Assembly (NCBI GenBank): GCA_015227615.1 | Contig: JAALGZ010000019.1 | Span: 558,001-622,000, forward strand | Length of the DNA: 64,000 bases | Direction of reading: 5' to 3' | From: Labyrinthula sp. Ha | Lineage: Eukaryota; Sar; Bigyra; Labyrinthulida; Labyrinthulaceae | Part shown: piece by piece, positions 1 to 12,734 of the stretch | Layout of the letters: each line of letters begins with the position of its first letter | Numbering within the stretch: the first letter of the stretch is position 1 | Translations under genes and position numbers: made by a program | Notes under the pieces: model-generated | What the model saw: only the letters and a program-made list of their open reading frames with translations | Told to the model about the DNA's origin: nothing | Databases searched by the model: none

Positions 1-171
1 GAAGCAAAGGCGGAGGTGTACGGTCTTATAGATTCGGACATTATGTCTAGAGTTAAATGTAGTTCAGAATTTGTTGCCGCACTTGCGAAGCTTAAGGTGT
101 ATGATTTTGGGTCACTGAACATGAAGAATGTAAATCTGTCCTTATTAGGTAAGAAAAGGAAGAAACCATAG
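1..171 (+). CDS. C-terminal fragment of an unknown basic-tailed protein (5' end outside window)
   Basis: Frame 1 is open from the first base to a TAG at 169-171, giving 56 residues with no start, so the gene begins upstream of the window. The peptide starts EAKAEVYGLIDSD, has a short amphipathic stretch (FVAALAKLKVYDFGSL), and ends in a lysine/arginine-rich tail GKKRKKP that looks like a nuclear or nucleolar localisation signal. I do not recognise the family. Balanced codon use and a stop 120 bp from the convergent ALIX stop fit the tail-to-tail pair layout of the window. The coding call rests on the open frame at the edge, the basic tail and this context; the fragment is short, so chance is not excluded. 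Confidence 0.5.
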   Translation, partial: EAKAEVYGLIDSDIMSRVKCSSEFVAALAKLKVYDFGSLNMKNVNLSLLGKKRKKP

Positions 172-291
172 ATAGTGTAGCAGAGATGTTAGATAGTATT
201 GTGTATATGTTCAGGTGTTATAACGGGTTTGTTGGGTTTATTTAATCTAAATCACAATAACATTAAGAATTTAAGACGTAAGTTCCTGACA

Positions 292-2985
292 CTAGCCCTT
301 TCTTCCAAAAAAACCAAATCCGGTTTTCTTGGTTTTTCTTTGTGGTTGTTTGTCGTTAACATTAGCAGCAGGTTGGGTTTGCGCTGGTGGAGGTTGATAT
401 TGTACATTTGCAGGTTGCACTGGCATAGGAGCTTGGTAGTAACCAGGTTGCATTGGCTGATATGCCATACCAGGTTGCATATATCCTGGCATTGGTTGAT
501 ACCCCATCATCGGGACCATATGCGGGTTATACGCGTATGGATTATATCCAGGCATAACTTGCTGTCCAACAGGAGCCATTACTGGATACCCATTTGCATC
601 GACAGCTGCAGCAGGCTGCTGCAGACCAACAGTGGGTTGAGGAGCAGCAACTGGGTCATTTTGTGGGCGACCAAGATGAATCTCTGACTTTTGCCTTTGA
701 ATTGCAGGGGTGTGTCTTTTGTCATCATTTTGAGTTCTTGGTGTAATATTTGCTTCCTTCAAAGCATCTTCTAACTCTTTGGCGATGAAGTCTCTAGTAA
801 AGATGCTGTCCTTCACAAGCCCATCAAGCTTTTGTATTTTCACTTCCAAGTCTTCATAGTACATCTTTCCTTCAAATACATGTCTCCCAATACTCTCATA
901 AGCCTCTAGAGCATTGCTCAATCCAGCTAGTGCCTGAGTTCTCTCTTGAGACATCGAAGTTTGCTGCCTAGATGCCATGTACTTTGCTGAATCTTCCAAG
1001 ACTCTTGCCAATAGAGGAGATAAAGAATCCTTTAGAACATAGAGAGAGTCGATCAAACTCATGTTCTGGGCAAGCCGCATACCGACAACATCCTCATCAC
1101 CAAAATCTTGATTTTGGGAAAGATAAGCTTTAAACCGTTGTATTTCTTCAGACACACTCTTCTTCAAATTACTCGATGCTGCTTCGCACTCACCCAATTT
1201 GGAATCAAGGTTAATGTAACTCATCCTTAATTTTGTTCTAATGGCTTCCACAGCTTCATCGTCATCGACACCAGTTGTATCTGGCACTAGAAGTGACATG
1301 GACGCTTTATCAAACATTAAAGTATCAAATCTTGTAGCATTTTCGTTGCTTGAGAGTTTGTTCAGTAAGAGAGTATCATTATTTCCACCTTCAGTTAAGT
1401 AACCCAAAAATTTTAAACAATCATTGGTCAACTTAGCATTTGCCTCTGCCGGGTCAGGCAGATTCCAGCGATCTCCAAATTTACCTTTCATCTCCTTATG
1501 GTGATTTTCGGCCGATCTTAATGAGTTTAAGTTATCTTGGGTTAACTTTCTTAGTGTATTATTCTTGTTTTGATTATCTGTTATTTCTTGCCTCAATCCT
1601 GCTGCTCCATTACGACTTTGAACTCCTGTTTGAATTCTCTTGAACAAATCATCAGGCACCCCATTGGAAGTAGGATCCCCGGCTTCTATTAGATATGGCA
1701 GGTTAGCTTCTGCAAGCATTTCTTTGACACGGGACACCTCTCCACTAATAGTGGATTCTACAGTTACAATATTTTCACGAAATCTTCTCTCAAACTCAGC
1801 AGCGTAACCTATTTTTTACCCAAAAATAAAAAGAATACTTTCAACTTTTGCTGGTAATAAATTATAAAACACATCGTCACTTGTCTCTTGAGTAAGATCC
1901 AGTTTACCCATCCACCATGGCTGAAATTTGTCAATCGTTTTTTTGACAATAGCATGACTTTCTAACGCTGGAAGTGCTGCCCTAGTAGGAACGGGATCAA
2001 GGTAAACAGTTTGATTCTCTTCATTTGCCTTGTCCAAAGTTTTTTCAACCTCCTGTAATAAATTTGTTCCTTGGGAAATTACAACTTGACTCAGACCCAC
2101 ATCTTGACCATACTGAATACACTGACGCAACAATCTAGCTCCTTCAGTTACTTGAGCAATGAATTTTCCAAATCCTTCAGTTGTATCCTCTGCAATTTCC
2201 TTAAATACAAATCCCTTATAGTACTCAGCATATCCCAAGTAAAAATTTCTTTGAAATGTTATATTTGTTGACCATGATCTCGCTAAAATTTCTTTCATAT
2301 GGCGTGATTGGCTAGATTGCAGCGCTTTATCAAAGAAATCAGATATTCCTTTCGCTAACTTCGACGTCACAGTTGAACTTAATTTATTCATCCGGGCTTT
2401 CTTGAAAAAACATAGTTGTGCTTGGGCAAGCATCATGTTTGAAACCATCGTGAGAGCATCGTGATTTAAATCAGCGGATCTAGGAAAAATTTTACCAGGT
2501 AAATAGTCATCTCGTAGGAAGAGAAAAATAGACGCACTCATTTTAAAATACTCGCTAGCTGTCACTAACTCAGCTGGATTGGACAAGTCCATGCTAACTC
2601 CTAGTCGGGAATGAAGGGCAGCGAAATTAAATAACACAGCGGCTCTTTCTCCAACAACATTCTGGTAATCAATCTTCGTCGAAGTGATAAAAGTGTCCTT
2701 CCAGGGAAACTGACCGCCCAGGTTGAGCATCTTTTCTTGATCTTCAGATGTGAACTTTGCTTCCAAACTTGCCAGATTTCGTAAATATGTAGAATATATT
2801 GAAAGCTGCTCTGGTTTAGCTGCTTTTGTAGCCACAGTTAAGCATAGATCGCGGTTCCTTTGAAGTTTCGAACAACTTTCCGTATGAAAATCAGCAACGC
2901 TTTCACTGTGTGTTTGAGTAAGTAGGGAATGGAATGGTGTGGCAATATTTACACTTATCCCTTGTTTACAAGGAGTAGCCAACAT
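292..2985 (-). CDS. PDCD6IP: ALIX/Bro1-family ESCRT-associated protein, two exons
   Basis: Exons are complement(1839..2985) and complement(292..1808), split by a 30-nt intron, giving about 887 aa (human ALIX is 868). Residues 1 to about 370 form a Bro1 domain, with FPWKDTF, ERAAVLFNFAALHSRLG and AQAQLCFFKKA. Residues about 375-700 match the helical V domain (YAAEFERRFRENI onward, coiled-coil-like). The last 170 or so residues are rich in Pro, Gln, Tyr and Met with repeated PGY/MGYQPMPGY motifs, then a basic end GFGFFGRKG. The family bridges ESCRT-I/ESCRT-III in multivesicular body sorting and membrane scission. I see no PTAP/PSAP motif in the tail. The start is the ATG at 2983-2985. Without splicing, exon 1 stops 11 codons after residue E382; splicing restores S-YAAEFERRF in frame, a conserved part of the family. 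Confidence 0.93.
1809..1838 (-). other. 30-nt GT..AG intron in the ALIX gene
   Basis: On the minus strand the intron begins GTATTC at 1838 and ends AAAATAG at 1809. It interrupts a serine codon (A|GT, phase 1). Reading through it gives a stop; removing it joins the Bro1 and V domains exactly in frame. It is T-rich with no obvious branch point. Confidence 0.88.
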
Positions 2986-5900
2986 GATTTAGTACAGGGG
3001 GACAACTTCTATTAATTGGTCTTCTTTGCTGTTTTTTGTTTTTTTTGTGTTTTTGCTATTGTTAACAGATAAATGTCGGATTAGTCCTATAAGGACATAA
3101 AAGCTGTCCATCATACCAGTATTGAAACAATTAAATGGAAGAAAATAATGGAATTTCTGACTTTTTTGAAATTTTACGCTTGAACAAAGCGTATTTTCTT
3201 ACCGGTAACTACCATTTCAAAGTGTTTCTATGTATAAGTTCCGTTTGTGGAAGAACAACTCTTCGGAATACACCTAACAAATAAACGGCTAATTTCAAGT
3301 TCCAACTTCTAAGCAGGACAAAACTAATATAAAGCAAATAATATTTAATCATAAAAGAAAATAAAGAAAAGAAGAATTTATTTAAGGTCATAGTATTATA
3401 GTACTAAGATCTATCAATCATTGGGGAAGTATACTTTCAAAAGAAGAAATAATATTTAGTAGCAGTGGTGAATGGCGCAGCTTTATTAACCAGAAGACTT
3501 GGAAAAAGCGAGTTTAGATCTGGGCAACGTCTCAGGTGTAAGTAGATATGTACTTTGATGAATCTTTTTAAGGAGTAGATGAGCCCTATTTTGATTGCCA
3601 TCAAATATGTCTTACTTTAATTTTGTTTTCATTTGATAATGAATACTAGGTTGGATCAAAAGACCTTGAGCCTAATCACTTGAACTTTTTATATTTTGGC
3701 GTCAATTAAAATTTTTGGCAAACTGACTTATCAGAAGTAAGAAAACTTCCGATAAGGCCTGTTTTCGACACAAATAGTTCTAGATTTTAGCTTTGTTCTC
3801 GGAGAAGAAGCTGATAATATGGAGAGCTATTTGCGGGACTCGGAACAAACCCATATTCCAAAATCAATGCACTAGTAGCGATGGTTTCCGTGGTTCACGA
3901 GGAAAACGTTTCATGTAAAGGAGGAGTATCGATTACAGCTTCATGAATTCGAGAAAGGAGTTACGATGCGGCCATGTTATACGAGAGCGGAGGGGCAAAG
4001 TCAAGAAATTTCACACCTTATAATATCAAAATATCAAGACGGGTGGGCCATATAGCCAAAGCATCTAGTGATACTCATGAAAATATTAAGACTCACTCAA
4101 ATTTACTGCGAAAATGATCATTGTTGACTCAGGTTAACTAAGAAAAAGAAAAAGCAGTTTGATTTATTTTGTTACTATAACGTGATACCCTAACCAGTGT
4201 AGATGTGCAGGATATTTTTCTGTTGAGTTGTTTATATACGATTGGGCTGAATGGTTTATGCAAGCAAGAGATTCCTCTTCTAAAGGCTTATAGTCACAAG
4301 AACTCATTCGATACAAAGTGAAGACTAATAATAACAAAAAGACCCGCCCCGTTTCCAATGACACGAATCAATAAGGGTATTGAACTGCTAATAATTTCTT
4401 TCTAAAACACTCTAACTTGTCCAAAAACGTGTTTACTACGTCCAGAACCTATGACAAATATCGGTATATTTGAATCAATATTGAGGTACATGATGTCTCT
4501 AAATTCACTAAAACCTCATCTCGATGAGTTAGTAACATCTAATAATTTGGACATTAGTATTCATATACCTCCCAGTAAGACAAATAGTTGTTAAAATCTG
4601 TAACATAGGTATGTTTAGGTAATATAAAGTTCTTGAAGCACAGAAAACTGAGAGCCAAAAAATCATGATATTTAAGCAACAGCCACGTATTTCCCAAAGC
4701 TTCCATTGTATACAGGTAATTAAAGATATTAACAAAACTAGATTAGCCTAAGTTAGGTATTGTATACTCCATCCGAAGTAAAGCAAAAATTTGGTGAGCA
4801 ATACGAATACTAACATTATAATCCTACACCACCTCTAGGAGAATATTTTCGGCTACACATGACCTATGAGAGCCTCTACTTAGAAGCAAACCCACTATTC
4901 GGAAAATTATTGGTAATAAGAAATGAACTTCTTGAAAATACCTCCTTTTAGAATTAGAAGTGACATAATAGTAGAGTTTAGCATAGAAAAGTAGGATTAG
5001 AAATACATCCTTTGCTAACACTAAATGCCTACGATCTGACCTTGCTATAAGTAATTCATAGAATATTAAACATTCTTAAGAGTATTCTAGGATAACCTTA
5101 AAACATTTCTTTTCTTCGCTTAGGACATAAAACTTCCATTATATAAGAAAAAGCTATAGGTCTGCAATAAAGTACATAATTGAAGTATTATTGTTAACGG
5201 TAAGTTATTGGCACTATTGCCTTAGCAACAGTTAGTATATATTGACCGTGACTGTGCTTTGGGAGCAAAAAAGTAAAGCATCATGTACACCTGTGGCTTC
5301 TCTTTAGTGCTCAGTAGGAAATCACCAGGTATACATTATGTAGTAACAAACCCTTTACCTGGCTCATGAGTAATTATAAAACGTAGAGGTATCACAGGAA
5401 GTAACGCTACTTGCAACACATACACATCTGCACTCAGCAGGGAATTAATTGGAGTGGAGCTATGCCGCCGCCCTCGGCTTGGTCCCAATACTCATGAATG
5501 CTTACCATTTATTTATCCATATCTGGTACTCTTCCATTCTGATCGCTTTTTTCCCCTGTATTCTAATGTTATGACTCCACTATAATTATTGCTGCTGGAT
5601 TGATTTGGTTTGATCCTAGTCGTACTTCTGGTATATCCAATTAGCTGTCAAGTGTGCTCTTCAATGCTATCAGCAAAAGTATCAACGCATTTGTAGTAGG
5701 ACTGATGCTAAAATTTGCTCAGTGCCACTGTGCAAATATTTGCGTATCTGTTGTCTGTGCATAATTGAGAACATTGAGATGAGAGAAAGAATAACCATGT
5801 AGCATATGTGTTCATATAACCTGGAATATGTCTTTATGTGATCACTAAGCTAGAAATATACCTCAAGATTATTCCAGAAGGCAATGATATTAAGTTTCAG

Positions 5901-8900
5901 GAGAGTATTCACACATTAACTTACCTAAGTGATATTTTACACTGATATCAAATATTGTCAATAGAGATTTATGTTGCGTTCCAGGGGAAAAGTACAAGGT
6001 AACATGATTAATTTCATGAGCCTAGAAAATTCTTTCTTGCTGACTGCTGAGGGCTATCTCAATGATTTAGATCCCTCTTTAGATTATGTAGGCATTCTTA
6101 TGTATGAGGCTAGTTTGCTCCAGTTTGTGATAGGATATGAGATGCTTACTTGAGGGACGGATTGTTTTCAATCGGTCTCTGAATTCATTCAACTTTCGGC
6201 TGGTGTATTGGTTAAATTTATCCAGGTGTAACAAGTGCTATTACTTTCTGAAAAAGGTATTTGTGTGTATTCTAGGGGTTTTTATCTTCGACTCTTTGCC
6301 TTCTATATCGCTTTAATGTTCGAGAAACCACTTTCGGAGATAGTGATGTTAGGCTACTGATGGATACTTCTATTTTCTTACCCCATAATTTGGTTGAAAA
6401 TCTTATTTCCATAACTAATACAACTGCTGAATGTGGTTAACAGTTGAGACATGTTTTAGGTTTGTTTCCACGAACAGACGCGAAATATCATGATTCTTGC
6501 TCTTAGAGAAAGCATGTGGTTAGAGACATTAGGTAAACTGAAGGGTTTATATGTCCATATTAAAAAGACCTGTTGCTAGGTATCATGGTTCTTGGTAAGC
6601 ATTGATAATCCATATTACCGTCACTTTATAGAGTTTTTATACGTCTTAGTTGACCTATATTTATAATTGAACTATCTTTCCCGAAAGAATATTTTTTCTT
6701 ATGCTTTTTTAATTCCTTGGACTGTTAATCAGGTTGTAATTGGAAGGTAACAGTGATACTAATAGTAAAAGTTTGCCTCTTATGTCATCCATGTATCTGT
6801 TTCTGAAAAGGTGGTGTGCTGGGCGTTCAGTCTTACTTTACACAGTTCCAGTTTGTGGATGATACTGTTGATGTTGATACTAGATGAGTGGAAGTCAATC
6901 TCCAGATGCCTATATATATTTTCATTGTTCTCATAGTTTCACCATTTGTCACAACTGGATTTGCTGATAGTTCTGGTTGTACTGTACTGACTAGTTAGTT
7001 TGATGAGTTGGTAAGATGCCCTTACGACAATCGGTTAATGTGCCATAACATAATGGAGTCAAGCAGCGTACTTCAATATTGGTGCTAGTATTAAAGATTC
7101 TGCCATAGCACTTTTCACAATTTTTGAGGGTTTAGGCCCTTATCAGGCATATTCGAGATTCCAAATTTTGCTACGAGAAAGACTTTAGCCCAGATGATTA
7201 TTTATAAGGTGGATATGAGCATAGGGAATTCAGCGTCCTGGAGAAGTATTGGGCTTTGAAAATCCGCACTTTAATATTTTGAAAATATTCTCCGTGTATT
7301 AATGTAATCCCCAAACTTAACATCCTATCCATGGTTTCCTGATTTTCGTAGTTTTTTAAGCTTAACATGAGAAAAATCTATATATATAGAATCAAAAAAA
7401 AGCTCAAAGTCATGGGTATATACTATTACTGTATATCATCTCTAACTCTATTGAATATAAACAATAATTGTTTTCCTGAAGATGGAAAAACTTGTTTCTA
7501 GAACCTTAGCTGAGTTGATCTATTTAACTTCAATTAAATCTTTGAATCCACTTTGCAAGTAAAAGCAACTCATAGTTTCCACCAAGGCAGGGTTTGCATA
7601 AAAGAAAACTAGAAGAAAATAAATCACCCCTAGAATTAGCAAAAAATATTTACGCAGTTTTTAGAAGCATTTTCTGCCTTAGGTATTGATATAATTTTAA
7701 TATTCTGAATATATTTGACCAGAACTGTATTATCCGAACTTACATAGTTGGGATCACACCAAGATATAGTTCTTATATGAATTCTCCTACATCGACCAAA
7801 TAGCTGTAAGTGAATTTGAACTGGTTCTTTTGAAAATAAAGTTACAACCTGTCACGATATCTTTGAAATGCAGAATCAGCTTCTGAAAATACTTGAGTTC
7901 TTTCATTAGAACACTGTAACACACAATCAAAGACTCCAAGCTATTACTCACCTAATGCCTTTGAATTACATGGGTTGAAACAAGAGTAGTGAAACCAACT
8001 TCATCAAAACTCTATTTAGATGTAAAAATCTTCAGGGGCATAAATTTCCTTTATGAACGATATATTCGGTGAAAATCTAATCCGTTTAGCTTCTCATTAA
8101 CTCTTACTATGGTCATTGTCTACCTCTACTCTTAGTAATAACACAAATATTAATGATTATACCAAGTTCATAGCAACTTGATATACTTTTTCCAAATATA
8201 TTTAAGAAATATGACTAAAATAAGTTAAATATATTGAAAAAATGCATTTTGCCGATAATCAGTATTATGCTATGGTAATTGTTGGTGCAAACATGAACCG
8301 CAATATTATGTCGATATGAAAAACAAGGCAATGAAATCCAACTAGTAGTTAAGTCTTCCAATAGAAAATTTATGTTGCAGGTAAATAATATAGTCCTAAC
8401 AAGAACTTGTTCTTCTTTTAGCAATTCATATCTGATTATTGAGAAAGCACTGTGTTACCTGATCCAAATATTTTATTATTGGTGTTAGAAAAATTATCTC
8501 TCTTCGACTAGAGAGTATATCATTTGAAAGCAAGCATATAAACTAGCTTTCACGGAAACTTCTTACTTGGTTAAACCACATTGTAATCTAATGAAGTTTC
8601 TTTTTTGAAGCTCCTCTTGTTTTAATCTAAAGCTATAACGAGGTATCTGGTATTCCCTACTCCTCACAAATGATTTCTTCAAACCCTATTTCCTTTAATT
8701 TTTAGGAGAGTAAACAAAAAACTTTTTTCTACCCTGAACGTTTCGTTGTTTTGATGCAATATCATTATATTGCAAAAAGTTTGATTATATAATTTTAGGT
8801 TTGAGGAGGGATCAAATTCCAAATCGCAATCTTTGAATCTCAAAAGAGCCCGTGAAGACTGCTAACTCACTGCTGAATATCACTATTATCTCTTTTGCAA

Positions 8901-9898
8901 CCCTACCGGAATAAGTTATGTAAATTGTATCGTACTTCGTTTCCAAAGAAAAATGTCTTTATTGAAGAAAGAATAATTTATAGTTAAGGACTATTAGAAC
9001 TTATTATCTGAAAGCTATGTTACAACTAAGAATTAATTGATAAATGATTTAAAATTTCACATATTTTAATAACTACCGGGCATCTTGTAGTGTTTATTCT
9101 TAACTCCCAATCCTATAGCTATAGTCTACCAGCGCCAAATTATATGTTTTTTTTTGGTTTCGCTAAACAAACATATAATAACAACAACAATAAAGAATAT
9201 TCATATAGATTTAAAGGACGTAGTGACATACTTAGGGTTAGGAAATTATTCATTCTTGCTAACATAAGCGATTATTATTTTGCTTAATTATTGTTCAGCT
9301 AAACAACTTGTGGTGATACTTTAAATCAAACCAAAATCATTAACTCATGATACCAATTATACCTCCAAAATGATATATAAACATTATTTAATCTTCTTTA
9401 AGTTTCTGTATAAGATTATATCTTCATTGTCTATTATTTTTTTCCACAATACTTCCATGATTACTTTTTTGAGACCCTTTAACATAAACAAGAATTAACG
9501 TTACAAAGTTAAAGTTCCAGACTCTCATACTACTATTTCCAATACCGAAATTATCCTATGCCCAAAAAAAGACCACCTTAAAATATTCACCCACAGAAAC
9601 CAAACCAAAATTGAAACATAAAACAGAGTGACAAATATAACGTTTTACAAGATTAGAGTTCATTTACATCACCCTAGAAAAAAATGGAACTCCATTCTCT
9701 AAAATATATTCTTCGTTGTGCTAAAATAATGCACCCTTAAGTTTAAAGATGCTTCTTTTTTCACAAATAGTCATATAAGCTCAAAAGTTTACTCTTCTTC
9801 CTAATTCGTTTCTTCTTTGGAATCATGTTCCGGTTATCCAAAAAAACTTGTATATTCAAAACTATAAAGAATCAAACTTTCTCCCTTAAAACAAAAAT
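2986..9898. other. Gene-empty divergent gap (6.9 kb)
   Basis: This lies between the 5' ends of ALIX (-) and the PA-7TM gene (+). The only ORFs are 60-69 codons, without recognisable motifs. I saw no tRNA, repeat family or transposon. It holds one operator-like inverted repeat (3727-3756) and two short telomere-like strings (4187-4195 and 9232-9242). Sampled lines near 5.2-5.4 kb are about 37-47% GC, richer than the flanking PA-7TM gene. The last 600 bp before that gene become very A/T-rich and probably contain its promoter. Confidence 0.6.
3727..3756. repeat. 12-bp inverted repeat with the ACTTCCGATAAG motif
   Basis: CTTATCAGAAGT, a 6-base AAGAAA spacer, then ACTTCCGATAAG: 11 of 12 positions pair. 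The right arm shares the 11-mer ACTTCCGATAA with two copies in the mannosidase/TTC4 promoter. It lies 740 bp upstream of the ALIX start. It could be a dimeric protein-binding site. Confidence 0.45.
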
Positions 9899-11736
9899 AT
9901 GTTTTTTTCTTTGTTTTTGTTTTTCTTTCCTATTTTTCTTAATCAAGTAAATGCAAGTGCTCAAATTCCTTCAATCAGTGGAAATTTTAGTTATCAAACT
10001 ACAAAATATTCAAATTTTATAGGAAAATTTAGCAAAAACTGTTCCATCTCTGCTCCAATGATAAAACTTGCACGAGGTGAAAATCTGTGTAATCTTGATA
10101 CAATACAAACAAATATTACAGGAAAAGTTTTGGTTACTTTTACAATTTTAAACTTTGGTTGCTATGAAGAAATTTCTTATGAAAATGCAGTTAAACTTGG
10201 AGCAATTGCTGTTTTAGATTCTGCTCCTATACCACCTGGATCTTCTTTTCATATTCATAATTTTCGTCAAAATTTTAGAAAAGGAAATATTCCTTTTTTA
10301 CAAACAGGAACAGAGTTTTTTTCCTTATTTGCTATTGAAGGTTTAAGTTTAGGTTTTGATGTTTTAAATGAAACAGAAATAAAAATAAATGGCTGTGGTG
10401 ATATAAGTCAAATAATAAAATGTAATGGTGCAGATCAAAAAATATATATGAGCTTTTCTTTTATTGCATTATTTGGAATTTATCTTGCACGAAAATCACT
10501 TAAGAAAATAAAAAGTACAGCTTCCAGTAAGCCAAGGGTTTTTTTAATTATTTATGAATCTATATTTTTATTTTTTACTTGTATTATATTATTTTTTGGT
10601 CTTGAACTTAAACAAGCAAAAAACTTATTAAGAGGAAATATTATTTCTGCACAAATAAAAGATATTCTTGGAATACTTCAACTTATTGGAAATATTCACG
10701 GATCTCTTATGAATGCTATTTATTGGAACGCATTAAGAAAAGGATGTTTTTTAAAAGAGTCTAAATTATCAAAATATTGGAGAAAAGAATTTTTTTTTCT
10801 CCTTTGCAATTAGTTTCTCTTCTTTTGACAACTTCTCTTTTTATTGGAGTTATTCAATTACTTGAAAATTTTGCAAGAGGTGAAATTGAACAATTTGAAA
10901 GATTAATTCGTTTTACAGTTTCTCTCGATTTAATATGTGGGATTATTTTATTTTTTAGTATGTTTAAATTTATTTTAACTTTAAGAAAAAAAATTCTACC
11001 AAATCCAAAAAATGAAAGTAATTTTATAACAACAATATTAAAAAATCAAATAAGTAAAAGAAATTTTATAGTAAGAAAAAATTCTGTCGGATCTATAAAA
11101 AGTGCAGCTATAAATACAAACTTTATATCTTTATCTCTTCATCTCTCTAAATGGCTTGCTTTGTATGTAATTATCATGATTATTTGTTCTTGTTTTTTGC
11201 TCTTTGGTTTTTTTCAAAATTTACCTTTTGGATTACTTCAAAATGATCCAGATATTTGTAGAGCTTTTTCTTTTTTTACAGCTTATGTTTGCATTAAAAT
11301 ATTTACTTCTTGGTGTAAAATTATTGGTCTTGGAGGTCCACCAAAAAAAAAAATTAAATCTCCTAAATTAAAAAATAAATTTTTTTCTTCTAAAAGAAAA
11401 AAACTAAAAAAAAATATCAAACCAAAATTTAATAATAATCCAAGATCACTATTTGAGGTAGATTCGAGTATTTTGCAGTCTAAATTAAGTATTGAATCTG
11501 AAGTTCCTGGTTCAGAAATTAGTTTAGATGATTCAATTCTAACACCAAGTTTAGGAAGAGGATTACAAAGTAAAAATGAACTTTTACATTTACCTTTTAC
11601 AACTTATCATGAACATAAATTTTCTCTAATCAACATAGAAAACTCTTCAAGTATTTCTAGACCAGTTAGAAGAAAAGAAAGTTTTACAAAAGAATATAGT
11701 TCAAATAAATTTTTAGATCAAAATATTAAAGAATAA
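9899..11736 (+). CDS. PA-domain seven-transmembrane protein, receptor-like, two exons
   Basis: Proposed exons are 9899..10758 and 10788..11736, giving 602 aa. Residues 1-20 are a signal peptide (very hydrophobic, ending QVNASA). Residues about 25-170 look like a protease-associated (PA) domain: LARGENLCN, a beta strand KVLVTFTIL, and GAIAVLD, with several N-glycosylation sites. Seven hydrophobic segments follow: about 182-197, 213-235, 253-278, 289-313, one beginning LIRFTVSLDLICGIILFF, one beginning LALYVIIMIICSCFLL, and one beginning FSFFTAYVCIKIF. A roughly 150-residue polar, lysine- and serine-rich tail follows, starting GGPPKKK. The frame changes near 10760-10800; a 29-nt intron explains it without any sequencing error, while a lost T in the 9-T run at 10790-10798 is the alternative. 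The codons are extremely A/T-rich. The function is unknown; a surface or endomembrane receptor is an inference from topology. Confidence 0.75.
10759..10787 (+). other. Probable 29-nt GT..AG intron in the PA-7TM gene
   Basis: The segment starts GTCTAAATTATC and ends GGAGAAAAG. Removing it splits a Glu codon (GA|A) and joins CFLKE to IFFSPLQLVS in frame, making a seven-helix protein. Its size matches the 30- and 31-nt introns in the ALIX and CstF-64 genes. The rival explanation is a one-base homopolymer error just downstream. Confidence 0.6.
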
Positions 11737-12062
11737 ATATTAGAGGGATGAATAATAATATAAATATAAGAAAGAATATTTTGATTTAAATCTCCTGAAA
11801 AGTATTTTGAACAATAGATAGTTTGCTTAAGTTCTAAATGAAAAAATAAGAGTATTTTTTTTTCAAACTATTTCTCGTAATGAAACAATACTGTTACTTT
11901 TATTTAAACATCAGAAATATTCTTAATAACAACAGAGTAATTATATTTCGAACTAAATTTTTCTTATTATAGATATTTTATCTCTTTTTAACTATTTTAT
12001 GAAACTTTTCTTTAGATACTATTCTTGAAAGAAAAAGTGTTTAAATTAAAGTTGAAAGATAT
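11737..12062. other. Convergent 3' spacer
   Basis: A 326-bp A/T-rich spacer between the stops of the PA-7TM gene and the 223-aa membrane protein. It presumably holds both 3' UTRs and polyadenylation sites. No ORF or clear hairpin is seen. Confidence 0.5.
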
Positions 12063-12734
12063 CTAAACTTGTGCTTCAATACTATTTTCTTTATACTTAT
12101 TATAAACTTCTTCAATTATATTACATGTTTCTATTTTTGTATATATTCGTATTCCTCCTAAAGAAATATAAGTATATCCTGGTGTATTTTTATATAAACC
12201 TGTTTTTGCATGTTTGATAAAATTTGAATATTGAAAGTTTATAAAAATATTTTCTTCTTCATATTCATCATAATCATTAGAATGAAATAAACAACATAAA
12301 TATCTCAATTTTTGAGCTTTTAGTACTCTTTTATGAATAAAAACTCCATCAGAATATAATAAGAAACCAGCACGAAGAATGTCTGCTCTCTGAGGAAAGT
12401 AATCAGAAAGACAAAAATCAATGAATAAACCTAAATTGCATATAAAGAATAATGAAAACGTTATTATCATAGCGAGAAGTGAAAAAAGAAAACTAAATGG
12501 TGCTAGAATTCTAGGTTTAGAAAGTAGTTCATCCGATAAAGCTTCCATTTCTGGTATGCAGTATCTAAAAGGGTTTGCTTTTGGATAGTAAAGTAATTCT
12601 TTTGATTTTGGGACAATAATAGAAATTATTTCTGAAGGAGCAGTTTCATTATTTGTAAGAAAATATATTTCTGCTTTCTTAAGAGTTTCTTCCCTTTGTA
12701 CTTCGACTGAGGGAATTTGGTAAAAAATACTCAT
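12063..12734 (-). CDS. Unknown single-pass membrane protein (223 aa)
   Basis: The start is the ATG at 12732-12734 (MSIFYQIPSVEVQ); the frame also extends a few codons upstream without another ATG. The N-terminal 85 or so residues are polar. One long hydrophobic segment of about 28 residues follows (ILAPFSFLFSLLAMIITF..FICNLGLFI). A C-terminal soluble domain of about 110 residues contains LLYSDGVFIHKR, LRYLCCLFHSN, an acidic loop DEYEEEN, and GYTYISLGGIRIYTKIE. The alternating beta-like strands recall a small PH-like fold, but I do not recognise the family. Codon use is as A/T-rich as in the convergent PA-7TM gene, so the two may have shared a history. Coding is supported by length, a hydrophobic helix of membrane length and pair position. 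Confidence 0.75.
   Translation of the reverse strand: MSIFYQIPSVEVQREETLKKAEIYFLTNNETAPSEIISIIVPKSKELLYYPKANPFRYCIPEMEALSDELLSKPRILAPFSFLFSLLAMIITFSLFFICNLGLFIDFCLSDYFPQRADILRAGFLLYSDGVFIHKRVLKAQKLRYLCCLFHSNDYDEYEEENIFINFQYSNFIKHAKTGLYKNTPGYTYISLGGIRIYTKIETCNIIEEVYNKYKENSIEAQV

Noticed and set aside
9232-9242. TTAGGGTTAGG string, with ACCCTAACC at 4187-4195, as interstitial telomere or chromosome-break marks
   Set aside because: Less than two repeat units each, and the orientation does not fit pair edges being former chromosome ends.
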